Source: UTCHB3 sp964371075 | GTDB lineage: Bacteria; Bacteroidota; Ignavibacteria; Ignavibacteriales; Ignavibacteriaceae | Length of the DNA stretch: 64,000 bases | NCBI GenBank assembly: GCA_964371075.1 | Contig: CAYJKN010000006.1 | Coordinates: 1 to 64,000, forward strand | Direction: 5' to 3' | Shown: positions 16,529 through 25,753 of the stretch, one piece after another | Layout: the number at the start of each line of letters is the position of its first letter | Position numbering within the stretch: position 1 is the first letter of the stretch | Notes under the pieces: model-generated | The model's database searches: none | The model's input: the letters and a program-made list of their open reading frames with translations, nothing else | What the model was told of the DNA's origin: nothing | Translations under genes and position numbers: made by a program

Positions 16529-16622
16529 TTTTAAAAGGTACTCCCCCATATAAATCCGTGCGGGGAACGAACGACCCCGAGAATGATTCAGATTTCAAAA
16601 TTTTGACACCCGGCTTTACTTT
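16529..16622. other. Candidate cos region before the terminase genes
   Basis: A 94-base gap ahead of the Nu1-like gene, where cos lies in lambda-like phages. It contains CGGGG (16561-16565) and CCCCG (16575-16579) around AACGAACGA, a GC-rich inverted repeat in AT-rich surroundings. The assignment as packaging site is inferred from location only. Confidence 0.35.
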
Positions 16623-17126
16623 ATGAAACCACAATACGTAACCACAGCGGACCTTGCAGAATTTTTCAAAGTTACAAAGATGGGAATATCCTTTTGGGTC
16701 AAAGAGGGAATGCCACGAATCGGATCAAACAAGTTTGATCTTTGGGAAGTAATGCAATGGCATCTTACCCGAATTGAGAACCGGATGGATATAGCAGTCC
16801 AGGAATCCAACGCAGAGACAGACAAAATTCGCAAAACCAGAATTGAAGCTGACCTGAAACAATTGGAGCTTGACCAACAACTCGGAAAAATAATCGAGAT
16901 GGATGTGGCTGTAAACGAACTTTCAAAAGTGATGTCGATAGTGAGGAACACTATCACCTCACTCCCCAATAAAATAGCGCCTCAGATAGTTGGGAAACCA
17001 TTGAAGGAAATAAAACTAAAGCTGCAAAAAGAACTAAACGAATCAGTCAGGGCAATAGATTTTAGTCGATACTATGAACCTGAGAGAAATAAAAAACCTG
17101 TGACAAAGAGGAAGAAAAAAGTTTGA
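16623..17126 (+). CDS. Terminase small subunit (Nu1-like)
   Basis: A 167-residue protein. The N-terminal winged helix (VTTADLAEFFKVTKMGISFW) is the DNA-recognition domain of lambda gpNu1-type small terminases. A long helical part follows (residues 60-150), and a Lys-rich tail. It recognises phage DNA for packaging with the GpA-type large subunit, from which it is separated by a methyltransferase gene. Confidence 0.85.
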   Translation: MKPQYVTTADLAEFFKVTKMGISFWVKEGMPRIGSNKFDLWEVMQWHLTRIENRMDIAVQESNAETDKIRKTRIEADLKQLELDQQLGKIIEMDVAVNELSKVMSIVRNTITSLPNKIAPQIVGKPLKEIKLKLQKELNESVRAIDFSRYYEPERNKKPVTKRKKKV

Positions 17127-17797
17127 AAGTAGATTTTATAAACGGTGTTGCTTATCATGGTGATTGTCTTGACATATTGCAAACATTTGATGTTAATAAC
17201 AAATTTGATTTGTGCTTAACGGATCCACCTTATGGTATTGGGGAATCACAAAGAAAAAATTTGAATCGTTCTAAACTTGCTAAAGTTAAAGATTACCCGG
17301 ACTTTGAAGATGTCAGACCCAACAAAGATATTTTTGATTTAATACTGCAGTTAAGCCACAATCAAATTATTTGGGGTGGAAACTATTTTTCTGATTATCT
17401 ACCCGCAAGTAAAGGGTGGATATTCTGGGATAAAATAATGTCAGGTGGTTTTTCTGATGGTGAATTAGCATGGACTTCGTTTGATAAGGCACTAAAACAA
17501 TTTACTTTCCAATGGAATGGAATGTTAAAAGATGGAAATAAACTAATTAATAACAGGATCCATCTTACTCAAAAACCTTATGAATTGATGTTATATTGTT
17601 TTGAGTATGCAAAGTTACCTGAGCAAACAATTGTACTCGATCCATTTGCAGGGTCAGGTACAACCGCTGTTGCTTGCATCCAATCGAACAGACGATTTGT
17701 AGTAATTGAAAAAGAACAAAAATATTTTGATCTCATGTGTAAACGAATTGAGTATCAGGAGACACAATTAAAAATAAATTTTGAGGAAGTAATTTGA
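17123..17797 (+). CDS. Phage DNA methyltransferase (N6-adenine/N4-cytosine)
   Basis: A 224-residue small beta-class methyltransferase. The catalytic DPPYGIG motif (about residues 32-38) precedes the SAM-binding LDPFAGSGTT motif (about 172-181), then VVIEKEQKYF. It most likely methylates phage DNA against restriction. The target cannot be read from the sequence. It starts at TTG, overlapping the previous stop, and is inserted between the two terminase subunits. Confidence 0.9.
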   Translation: MKVDFINGVAYHGDCLDILQTFDVNNKFDLCLTDPPYGIGESQRKNLNRSKLAKVKDYPDFEDVRPNKDIFDLILQLSHNQIIWGGNYFSDYLPASKGWIFWDKIMSGGFSDGELAWTSFDKALKQFTFQWNGMLKDGNKLINNRIHLTQKPYELMLYCFEYAKLPEQTIVLDPFAGSGTTAVACIQSNRRFVVIEKEQKYFDLMCKRIEYQETQLKINFEEVI

Positions 17798-19692
17798 CCC
17801 TCCACCCCTCGAACCTGATAATATTCCGTGAAAGAGTTGCAACAGCAGCAGCCCTGGTTAAACCACCGGCAAAACTAAAACTAAGTGAGTTTGCAGATCA
17901 GTACCGTTACTTAAGCCCTGAAACCTCAGCTGAGCCGGGGAAGTGGTACACCAGCAGGTTTGAACCGCAACGTGAGATTATGGATACAATGACAGACCCG
18001 TACATTGAGACCCTCCCAATAGTGGCATCATCACAGATCGGTAAAACAGAGATGGTAAATAATCTGCTTATGTACCACATTGCGCATGATCCCGGTCCGA
18101 TCATGTTTGTACACTATTCTGATAAGATGGCGCAGAAGTGGAGCAAGTTTAGATTTGATCCGATGGTAAGAGATAACGAAATCCTTCGCGGAAAAATATC
18201 TGACACCAACATCAAAAATAAAGATAGCACCATCCTTGAAAAGAAATTCCCCGGAGGTTATCTCATGTCAGTTGGTGCCAACTCCCCCGGTCCACTTGCA
18301 TCAATGCCTGTAAGAATCTTATTTCTTGACGAAGTGGATCGTTATCCTGAGAGTGCCGGAGAGGAAGGAAGCCCGGTAAAACTCGCAGAGCAAAGAACCA
18401 AAACATTTGATAATCGGAAAATTGTAATGATCTCTTCCCCCGCGATAAAAGCCACCAGCAGGATTTGGGCGGAGTATGAGAAAACTGATCAGAGGAAATG
18501 GCACGTGCCCTGTCCACACTGTGGCGAATATCAGGAAATGGTTTGGGATCAGGTAAGGTGGACAGATGGAGATCCAACAACCACATATTACGAGTGCATA
18601 AGCTGCAAAGAACCCATTGAAGAATCTCAAAGATATCCCATGGTGCAATCCGGTAAATGGGTTGCAACATATCCGGAGCGAATTAACAGACCGGGGTACC
18701 ATCTGTCAGAGCTTTATTCCCCTTTCTCCACCCTTGAAAAACTTGTTGAAACATTTATCTCTGCAAGGAAAGAACAAAAAGAGGGAAATATTGAGGACAT
18801 GAAAGTCTTCAAAAACACTGCCCTTGCTTTACCGTGGGAAGACGGAGTACAATCCGATTTAAAGAGCTCACAGCTTGTTGCAACAAGGACAGAGGATTAT
18901 GAGTGGAGTGATAAAATTATTTTTCTGACGGGAGCTGTCGATGTGCAGGATGACCGCCTTGAAACTGAAATAATTGGGTGGGGACCCGGTTTCGAAAGTT
19001 GGAAAATTGATTATCGACAATGGTACGGAAACCCCGCTGTTCAAACTCTGTGGGATGAAGTTGGGAAATATCTACTCACCCCAATACACGGGATGCGAGT
19101 AGGTGCAGCAGGAGTTGACACAGGTGGACACTATACAACAGAGGCGTATGCCTTTTGTAAACGGTATCAATCAAGACGGTTTTACGCGATGAAAGGAAGC
19201 TCCACACAGGGCGCTCCCATAATTCGAAACCCAACCACGAACAACAAAGGCAAAGTAAAACTATTCATCATAGGAACCCACGCCGCAAAAGATTTAATCT
19301 TTGGACGGTTAGCCTTAACGGAACCGGGGCCCGGATATATGCACTTCCCCCGCAGCTTTTGTGATGAACAATATTTTGATCAATTAATATCAGAGGTGAA
19401 GGTGAGACTAAAAACCCGAAAAGGAATAAAACACGAATATCAAAAACGAACCCACACCACTCGTAATGAGGTGTTGGATTTAACCGTTTACAACCTTGCT
19501 GCCTTATTGATCAATCCACCACGAAAGATAAAAATGGAAAAAGTGGATTTGAAAAAAATGCTCACAGAGGTTGAAACTGAGGTAAGAGAAGAACTTAAAT
19601 TAAAACCACCGGAACAAAAACAATATTTATCGCCAAACAGGAATAACCCTTTAAAACAATTTGACAGAAGAAGAAAGAAATGGAGTATATGA
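17794..19692 (+). CDS. Terminase large subunit (GpA family)
   Basis: A 632-residue packaging motor of the lambda GpA family. The ATPase has Walker A SSQIGKTE (about residues 77-84) and Walker B ILFLDEVD (about 174-181). A zinc-finger-like pair (CPHCGEYQE, then CISCKE) sits near residues 240-275, and nuclease acidic residues are seen in GAVDVQDDRLE and AGVDTGG (about 380-445). It packages DNA through the portal. TTG start overlapping the previous stop. Confidence 0.93.
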   Translation: MTLHPSNLIIFRERVATAAALVKPPAKLKLSEFADQYRYLSPETSAEPGKWYTSRFEPQREIMDTMTDPYIETLPIVASSQIGKTEMVNNLLMYHIAHDPGPIMFVHYSDKMAQKWSKFRFDPMVRDNEILRGKISDTNIKNKDSTILEKKFPGGYLMSVGANSPGPLASMPVRILFLDEVDRYPESAGEEGSPVKLAEQRTKTFDNRKIVMISSPAIKATSRIWAEYEKTDQRKWHVPCPHCGEYQEMVWDQVRWTDGDPTTTYYECISCKEPIEESQRYPMVQSGKWVATYPERINRPGYHLSELYSPFSTLEKLVETFISARKEQKEGNIEDMKVFKNTALALPWEDGVQSDLKSSQLVATRTEDYEWSDKIIFLTGAVDVQDDRLETEIIGWGPGFESWKIDYRQWYGNPAVQTLWDEVGKYLLTPIHGMRVGAAGVDTGGHYTTEAYAFCKRYQSRRFYAMKGSSTQGAPIIRNPTTNNKGKVKLFIIGTHAAKDLIFGRLALTEPGPGYMHFPRSFCDEQYFDQLISEVKVRLKTRKGIKHEYQKRTHTTRNEVLDLTVYNLAALLINPPRKIKMEKVDLKKMLTEVETEVREELKLKPPEQKQYLSPNRNNPLKQFDRRRKKWSI

Positions 19693-19883
19693 AAAACAAT
19701 TCGCAAATACAGATTCGTTTATCACAGCGAAATGCAAAGATGGTTTTGAAAATTTCCCGTGAGCATAATATTTCATATTCTGCTGCGGTTAACCAAATAC
19801 TGGACCAGGTAGATATATCGAAACTTAAGTCAGAAAAAAAAGTTGAAACTAAAGTAATCGAGACAACAAAGCTAATTTTATAA
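19689..19883 (+). CDS. Arc-like ribbon-helix-helix regulator
   Basis: A 64-residue protein. IQIRLSQRNAKMVLKISREH followed by NISYSAAVNQILDQ is a good Arc/MetJ-type ribbon-helix-helix. It lies directly before a repeated GTGGGGCA array (19887-19960) and a promoter, so it probably binds the array and controls the capsid genes downstream. ATG 19689 chosen; 19680 is also in frame. Confidence 0.65.
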   Translation: MKNNSQIQIRLSQRNAKMVLKISREHNISYSAAVNQILDQVDISKLKSEKKVETKVIETTKLIL

Positions 19884-19886
19884 AAA

Positions 19887-19960
19887 GTGGGGCACTTTTA
19901 AAATGTGGGGCACTTTTAAAAAGTGGGGTTTCTGCATGCCCCACTCACTTGCCCCACTTT
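19887..19960. repeat. GTGGGGCA operator-like array
   Basis: GTGGGGCACTTTTAAAA occurs exactly at 19887-19903 and 19905-19921. A third GTGGGG lies at 19923-19928, and inverted TGCCCCAC copies at 19936-19943 and about 19950-19957. Five boxes therefore lie within 74 bases between the Arc-like gene and a promoter. Confidence 0.75.
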
Positions 19961-19965
19961 ACCTA

Positions 19966-20022
19966 TTGTATTTAATCCGATTATGATATATATAGACTTC
20001 CGTATTTTTTACATCTACGGAA
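19966..20022 (+). promoter_or_regulatory. Late promoter with leader hairpin
   Basis: TTGTAT (19966-19971), a 17-base spacer and TATATA (19989-19994) form a sigma70-like promoter right after the box array. Immediately downstream, TTCCGTA (19998-20004) and TACGGAA (20016-20022) form a seven-base-pair hairpin that ends three bases before the ATG at 20026 and could limit ribosome access. Confidence 0.5.
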
Positions 20023-20025
20023 CAA

Positions 20026-20568
20026 ATGAACGCCCCCGAAAAACTTACAGCCGGATTTGCATGGGAGTGGGAAGAAACCTTCCCTGACTTCCCCGCTTCT
20101 ACTTTTGGATTAGTGGTATTGCTTGTTTTGCAATCTTCCGCTGCCACCAAAGTAACTCTTAATGGAACCGCAAACGGCAATGCTTTTACAGTGTTACTCC
20201 CATCCGCTACCAGTACCGGAATGACTGCAGGCACTTACAAGGTGATCACATACGCGACCCTTGGAAGTGAAGAATATTTCCTCTCTGAAAAAACCATCAC
20301 AGTAGCTGCAAACCCAATAAACTCAACAGGTGATCAACGGAGTCACGTTCAAAAAGTTCTTGACGCTATCAATGCTGTTTTGGAAGGAAGGGCAGCCACT
20401 GAATACAGCTCTATCACCATAGACGGTTCAAGTGTTGCATCGTTAACACATTCTCAGCTGCTTGACTTCAAACAAAAATATGAAGTGATGTATTCCCGTG
20501 AAAAGGAAAAAGAAAGAATTGCAGCCGGAGGGAAAAGGCGTAATAAAATTATCCCAAAATTTCAATAA
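20026..20568 (+). CDS. Head-tail joining protein with gpW-like C-terminus
   Basis: A 180-residue protein. The last ~75 residues (AINAVLEGRAATEYSSITID, then SQLLDFKQKYEVM and a basic tail) match the layout of lambda gpW, a small head-completion protein: an N-terminal helix, a beta hairpin and a second helix. The first ~100 residues form an extra beta-rich domain of a kind seen in phage proteins that handle small beta modules. Sits before the portal gene as gpW does in lambda. Confidence 0.65.
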   Translation: MNAPEKLTAGFAWEWEETFPDFPASTFGLVVLLVLQSSAATKVTLNGTANGNAFTVLLPSATSTGMTAGTYKVITYATLGSEEYFLSEKTITVAANPINSTGDQRSHVQKVLDAINAVLEGRAATEYSSITIDGSSVASLTHSQLLDFKQKYEVMYSREKEKERIAAGGKRRNKIIPKFQ

Positions 20569-20590
20569 CCCAATAATGGAGTCAATTAAA

Positions 20591-21046
20591 ATGAAACGAA
20601 TCATGTTATTTTTCACACTCTTTGCAATCCTGTCAGTTTCGACACTTGCGCAGTTCACGGTTAACGGTGCAACAACCGCTGTTCCAAATGGTAAGATAAT
20701 TGCCTTCACCGGAACGATAGCGACCACAGACACGCTGACCACAAACACATTCAACCTGTCTGACATAACGAGCGACTTTGCCACCAACCCGCTAAAGGTG
20801 GGGGTAATACTTTCCGGTGGAACCGCAGCTACTCAGAAAATATCCGCGTTCCTTCAGGGGAGTTATGACTTAACAAATTGGTTTAATGTTGATACCGTTA
20901 GCACTTCGGATTCTGTCACTACATATCTTGTAAAAAGTCTGGACCTTAACAGTTACAAGGCACCATACTTCCGAATACGGGCTTTAGGTACCGGCGTAAA
21001 TGTCGCCACGGTTTTCAAGTACAGAGTTTACGCGTATAAGGACTGA
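20591..21046 (+). CDS. Signal-peptide-bearing protein in the head operon
   Basis: A 151-residue protein beginning with a classical Sec signal (MKRIMLFFTLFAILSVSTLA, likely cut before QF). A Thr/Ser-rich, beta-strand-rich domain follows. It would be exported, which is strange for a gene between gpW and portal. GGAG about nine bases before ATG 20591 supports this start. Family not recognised; it might be a virion surface or host-modifying moron protein. Confidence 0.65.
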   Translation: MKRIMLFFTLFAILSVSTLAQFTVNGATTAVPNGKIIAFTGTIATTDTLTTNTFNLSDITSDFATNPLKVGVILSGGTAATQKISAFLQGSYDLTNWFNVDTVSTSDSVTTYLVKSLDLNSYKAPYFRIRALGTGVNVATVFKYRVYAYKD

Positions 21047-21047
21047 T

Positions 21048-22592
21048 ATGTCAAACTGGTGGAGATCATTCTTCCCTTCGGGGAAAAAACAGATTAGACA
21101 AACGGCACGCCAAAGATACTTCATGGGTGCCGTTATGGATCGCACAACTGAGGACTTCCCAACCTCCGGCGGTGTGATAGATTCTGACCTGATGAATGCC
21201 CTGCCTGCTATTAGAAATCGAGCCAGGCACCTGGTTAAAAACTTTGGACTTGGCTCAAAATTTATCAAGATGCTTCGCTACAATGTTGTGGGTCATGAAG
21301 GTTTCCTTCTGCAGAATAAAGCCTTTGATCTCAGGAAGGAGATTGACCCCAAAACAAATAGCGAACGATGGGTAAAAGTATTTGACACCACGGCAAACAG
21401 TATAATTGAGGAAGGTTGGAAATTGTGGTCAGGCGAAAAATCCTGCAACACACAAAACAGATATAACCTTCGTAAGATGCAAAACATTTTAATCTCTGCT
21501 GTTTTTACCGATGGTGATGTTTTTATTGTAAAGAGAAAAGGTTTCAAAAAGAACCGGCATAATTTCGCTTTGCAAGTGATCACCAATGATTACATCGATC
21601 ATATGCAAAATGGTGAATTGGCAAATGGTAATGTTGTAAGGATGGGGGTTGAATTTGATTCTGAGGATTCCCCTGTTGCTTACCACTTTATCAAACAGGG
21701 GAAATACAATGCTGTTTATTCAACGATGCCTGTCACGGGTGAAAAGGTAAGAATCCCCGCTGAGGATGTAATTCACCTCTATTATCCTGACTTTGCTTTA
21801 CAGAGCCGGGGAATAAGTTGGTTGGCTCCTGTCATTCTTGATTTTCATTCCCTTGCAAAATACCAGGAAGCATCTTTGCAAAATGCAAGAGCCTCCCAGA
21901 AGATGGGATGGTATGAAAGAGATCCCGGAGCAGAGGATTATCCGGGTGATGAAGTTGATCCCAACACCGATCAATTTATGGAACAGGTTATTCCCGGGGA
22001 AATATTCATTGCACCACCGGGGTACAAGTTCAACGGATTTGATCCAAAGTTTCCAACCGAGCAATACACCCCGTTTGTAAAAACAGTGTTAAGAAGCATC
22101 GGTAGTGGTGTGGGGGTTTCATACAACACACTTGCAAACGATTTGGAGGGGGTTAATTATTCCTCACTTCGTGGTGGGTTGTTGGATGAGAGGGAGTTTT
22201 ACAAAGAAGTTCAATCCTGGCTTAAAGAGGATTTTTTAATACCTGTTTTTGAGACATGGTTAGAGATGTTCCTGCTGCAATCGGATGTTAAGTTACCTAT
22301 TGATAAGTTCAATAAGTTTAACAAACCCAAATGGACAGGCAGAAGATGGAAACAAGTTGATCCCAAAAAGGAAGCGGATGCTAATATCCTCTCCCTTAAA
22401 AACGGATTAAAAACAAAGCAGATGATTCTATCAGAAGAGGGTTACGATTATGAGGAGACGATGGAACAACTTGCATACGAAAAAGAATTTGAGAAAAATT
22501 TAGGTTTAACTTTTGGAGAAGAAAATGGAAGTAATGGAAATACTGGAGAGGCTCAAGGCGACGACGAGACTGACCAGGAACCTGACAATTGA
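21048..22592 (+). CDS. Portal protein (lambda gpB family)
   Basis: A 514-residue portal of the lambda-like family. SDLMNALPAIRNRARHLVKN near residues 45-64, AEDVIHLYYPDFALQSRGIS near 240, and the C-terminal EEGYDYEETMEQLA are typical. It forms the dodecameric DNA channel at the capsid vertex. I chose ATG 21048; a longer frame from 21000 would extend into the previous gene. It overlaps the capsid gene by 68 bases. Confidence 0.88.
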   Translation: MSNWWRSFFPSGKKQIRQTARQRYFMGAVMDRTTEDFPTSGGVIDSDLMNALPAIRNRARHLVKNFGLGSKFIKMLRYNVVGHEGFLLQNKAFDLRKEIDPKTNSERWVKVFDTTANSIIEEGWKLWSGEKSCNTQNRYNLRKMQNILISAVFTDGDVFIVKRKGFKKNRHNFALQVITNDYIDHMQNGELANGNVVRMGVEFDSEDSPVAYHFIKQGKYNAVYSTMPVTGEKVRIPAEDVIHLYYPDFALQSRGISWLAPVILDFHSLAKYQEASLQNARASQKMGWYERDPGAEDYPGDEVDPNTDQFMEQVIPGEIFIAPPGYKFNGFDPKFPTEQYTPFVKTVLRSIGSGVGVSYNTLANDLEGVNYSSLRGGLLDEREFYKEVQSWLKEDFLIPVFETWLEMFLLQSDVKLPIDKFNKFNKPKWTGRRWKQVDPKKEADANILSLKNGLKTKQMILSEEGYDYEETMEQLAYEKEFEKNLGLTFGEENGSNGNTGEAQGDDETDQEPDN

Positions 22593-24387
22593 TTCAGCCA
22601 AAGTTTCTGAGGTAGATGAAAACACACTTGAATTAAGCATCTCTTCAGAGGAACCTTATGAGAGATGGTTTGGAATAGAAATCCTTGGACATGAAGAGGG
22701 AGAAATTGATTTATCGAGATTAAACAATAAAGCTAACCTTCTCTATAATCACGACCGGGATACCTATCTCGCGGTAATAGAAAAAACATGGATAGATGAA
22801 AACAAGAAATTAAGAGTAAGGGCACGATTCTCGAAACGGAGTATAGTGCAGGATTATCTTAACGATGTAAAAGATGGCATTCTTACCCATACATCAGTTG
22901 GCTATGAACCCATTGAAATGGTATTGATAAAAGAAGAAAAAGGAGAACTTCCAATATATCGAGTGACAAAATGGATGCCTTATGAGGGTTCATTAGTGAC
23001 GATAGCTGCTGACGATGGTGTTGGCTATGGAAGAAGTTTAACACCGGGAACACCGGAGAACAAAACAACAGAAATTAATAATTCAAAGAAGGAACCAATC
23101 ATGGACCCCGCAGAAACACCCGTAAAACAAACGGAACCCGTAATCAACATGGAAAATGAACGCAAAAAAATTCGTGAAGATGAAACTTCCAGAATTAACC
23201 AAATTGCGACCCTTTGCCGTACATACGAAAAGTATGGTTTGAACTTCGATGAGGTGAAAGAAAAATCCCTCGCTGAAGTTAAAGACATTGTGATCGATCT
23301 CACTCAAAAAGCTGAGGCGGAAAGAAGTAAATTCACTCCTTCGGGAATGGAAGAAAAAGATCTTTCAAAGTTCTCAATCCTTCGTGGTATTGAAGACATC
23401 ACCAGAGGGAAAAGAGGTTATGAGACCGAAATAACCGAACACCTTCAAAAACAATACGGGAGACCCGCAGGCTCTGAAAAGTCTCTGATAATCCCGGTTG
23501 AATTGCAGATGAGGGCAATAAGTAATATTCTTCATCAGAAATCTCTCTTGGTAGCATCGAGCGCAACCCTTGGTGGAAACCTGATCGGAACAACTCACCT
23601 CGGTGAAATGTTTGAAGGTGCACTTCGTGCTGTTCTTCTCTCCGGTGGGCTTGGTGCTCAGATTCTTACCGGCTTAAAAGGAGACGGAGAAATTCCAATC
23701 CAGACAGGCGCAGCCACCGCTCTCTATGAAGATGAGAATGAGGATTCTGTAGAAAGTAACCCAACATTTGGTTTGAAAGAAATTTCACCAAAGAGAATCT
23801 CAGTTTGGGCACAATATTCAAATAAGCTCTTAAAACAATCTGATCCATCGATCGATATGCTTGTTGTAGCTGACTTGATATTTGCAATTCTTGAAAAAGC
23901 TGATTGGGGATTTTTTGCAGGAACAGGAACCGGAATGCCCTACGGTATAGTAAACACAGTTGGCGTTTCCGCTGTCACAGCAGCCCCCGGAACTTTCGAA
24001 ACAGTTCACAAATTCCCCGCTTCAATCAGAAACAACAAAGCACCGCTTGACTTCTTACAATGGGTATTGTCACCATCCACCCGTGCAAAATATGAGGTAA
24101 CTCCGGTTGTTGCAGGTTACCCTCGCTTCATTTGTGAAGACGAAAAACTTGCGGGTTATAAAACCAACCTTACTACGAATATAGCGGACGGAACGATGAT
24201 CTTTGGTGATTTCAGAAAAGCCCTTATTGCCTTCTGGGGTGGTATGGAAATAATTCTTGATAACACCACAGGTGCAAAGAAAAACAACTTCATCATTTAC
24301 GCAAATCAGTACTCTGATTCGATCGTAAAACAACCTGCTGCCTTTGCAATTGCGACTGATTCACCTTACATCAACCTTGCTGAGTAA
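22525..24387 (+). CDS. Prohead protease-major capsid protein fusion (HK97 type)
   Basis: A 620-residue fusion. The protease part (about residues 1-175) has NLLYNHDRD with a candidate catalytic His and LTHTSVGYEP with a candidate Ser, as in HK97-type prohead proteases. A Glu/Lys-rich linker (about 180-285), the likely scaffold, precedes the HK97-fold capsid domain (about 315-615: SATLGGNLI..., GDFRKALIAFWGG, YANQYSDSIV). Cleavage would free the capsid subunit. ATG 22525 with GGAG six bases upstream is preferred to an in-frame TTG at 22513. Confidence 0.9.
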   Translation: MEVMEILERLKATTRLTRNLTIDSAKVSEVDENTLELSISSEEPYERWFGIEILGHEEGEIDLSRLNNKANLLYNHDRDTYLAVIEKTWIDENKKLRVRARFSKRSIVQDYLNDVKDGILTHTSVGYEPIEMVLIKEEKGELPIYRVTKWMPYEGSLVTIAADDGVGYGRSLTPGTPENKTTEINNSKKEPIMDPAETPVKQTEPVINMENERKKIREDETSRINQIATLCRTYEKYGLNFDEVKEKSLAEVKDIVIDLTQKAEAERSKFTPSGMEEKDLSKFSILRGIEDITRGKRGYETEITEHLQKQYGRPAGSEKSLIIPVELQMRAISNILHQKSLLVASSATLGGNLIGTTHLGEMFEGALRAVLLSGGLGAQILTGLKGDGEIPIQTGAATALYEDENEDSVESNPTFGLKEISPKRISVWAQYSNKLLKQSDPSIDMLVVADLIFAILEKADWGFFAGTGTGMPYGIVNTVGVSAVTAAPGTFETVHKFPASIRNNKAPLDFLQWVLSPSTRAKYEVTPVVAGYPRFICEDEKLAGYKTNLTTNIADGTMIFGDFRKALIAFWGGMEIILDNTTGAKKNNFIIYANQYSDSIVKQPAAFAIATDSPYINLAE

Positions 24388-24396
24388 GGTAAAATC

Positions 24397-24606
24397 ATGG
24401 CACAACTGAAAAAGAAAGTTAGTCTTAAAGTTCTTACCGGCGTGGTGATCGCCGGTAAGATATATAAGAAAGATGAAGTATTTGAAGGTGAGCTTCTCCA
24501 GGTGGATCATGATTATCTTCTTGGTTCAAAAAAGGTAACTACCATAACTCATCAATCGCCGGAGCTTGAAATTCAAGAACCACTGTTAAAGAAAAAAACA
24601 AAATAA
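24397..24606 (+). CDS. Small structural-operon protein
   Basis: A 69-residue basic protein directly after the capsid gene. It may be a head-decoration or connector accessory judging by position; no family recognised. Confidence 0.5.
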   Translation: MAQLKKKVSLKVLTGVVIAGKIYKKDEVFEGELLQVDHDYLLGSKKVTTITHQSPELEIQEPLLKKKTK

Positions 24607-24607
24607 A

Positions 24608-25297
24608 ATGCCTTTCTCGTCGGTATTTCCTTTTGCACAAATTCTTAAGAGCCCCCTTGCAAACACCATCGTTTCAGGGGGGACTTCTTACAAATGTGTC
24701 TTTAATAAAAGGAATATATCGGAGGAACTTAATACAGAAAATTTCCTGATTACAGCAGAGGTAACAACCGCTACGGGTTTGTTAATAGCAGACAATGCAA
24801 CCGTAACGTTTGGAAGTGTGAGTTATCTGGTTTCACACCGGGAACAATCTCAATATGGAACTACAATTTTGTATCTGTCAACTGCCGATATGAGTGTTTC
24901 AGACCCAACAGTTGGAAGTGAGTTACTGCCGGCTTCGGTTGTAAATTTTACATCCGTTCAATGGTCCGTTTACAATGGAGCAACAAAAGCGGAAAACCTT
25001 GCCACACTACCGGCAGAGGCGGCATATACACCTGCAATTATTCAGTATGGTAATTATGTATCGTTAGACGAAGGCTCAACCTATCGCCTTCAAATAGATG
25101 TTATTACGCTTGATAATGGCACTTTGGGGATAAGCGAGCAAGACGATTACAACTTTGGATTTTGGCTAAAATCTGCAGGAGTTCATAACCTTTACTTTGA
25201 GGCAAAATATTATTTCACGGGTTACATAAAACTTTCAGGGCTTAACAACACCACACCGATTGAGATTAGATCAATTTCCCTGAAGAAGGTGTTATGA
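24608..25297 (+). CDS. Head-tail region structural protein
   Basis: A 229-residue, strand-rich protein of unknown family between capsid and tail genes. Position suggests a neck/connector or decoration protein. It overlaps the next gene by four bases. Confidence 0.55.
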   Translation: MPFSSVFPFAQILKSPLANTIVSGGTSYKCVFNKRNISEELNTENFLITAEVTTATGLLIADNATVTFGSVSYLVSHREQSQYGTTILYLSTADMSVSDPTVGSELLPASVVNFTSVQWSVYNGATKAENLATLPAEAAYTPAIIQYGNYVSLDEGSTYRLQIDVITLDNGTLGISEQDDYNFGFWLKSAGVHNLYFEAKYYFTGYIKLSGLNNTTPIEIRSISLKKVL

Positions 25298-25749
25298 CCA
25301 GAGCTGACATTCTAAACGCAATGAGGCAAAGATTTGCCACGATAAGCACGGCATCGGGATATAATTACAACGTATCAAAGGCAGCCCTTTTTGATGTTAC
25401 TCCCACAGCCCGGAGCACAAACCTTTTTATCTCGATAATCGATAAAGGTCAAACTTTAATAGGTGAAAACTATGGAAGCATCAACCCTGACGATCTTGAA
25501 ATTGAGGTGGATATAGTTTGCCGATTAAGAGTTCCAACAACAGGAGTGGAAACAAACTACACCCTTGCACCTGCAAAGATGGCAGCAGACATAAGAAGAT
25601 CAATAGGGACAGATGACACGTGGGGAGGAAAAGCATTTTTAACAAAATACATCTCGGATTCAACCGAGATTCAGGCGGGTGAAACCGTAATAGTTCAAAC
25701 AACCGTTACAGTAACGGTTCAATTTAGAGTTTCAAAATGGAGCAATTAA
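25294..25749 (+). CDS. Putative tail terminator protein
   Basis: A 151-residue protein directly before the tail tube gene, the position of lambda gpU-type tail terminators. It shows an N-terminal helix (TRADILNAMRQRFATI) and then a mainly beta region, as in that family. Confidence 0.55.
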   Translation: MTRADILNAMRQRFATISTASGYNYNVSKAALFDVTPTARSTNLFISIIDKGQTLIGENYGSINPDDLEIEVDIVCRLRVPTTGVETNYTLAPAKMAADIRRSIGTDDTWGGKAFLTKYISDSTEIQAGETVIVQTTVTVTVQFRVSKWSN

Positions 25750-25753
25750 AGTC

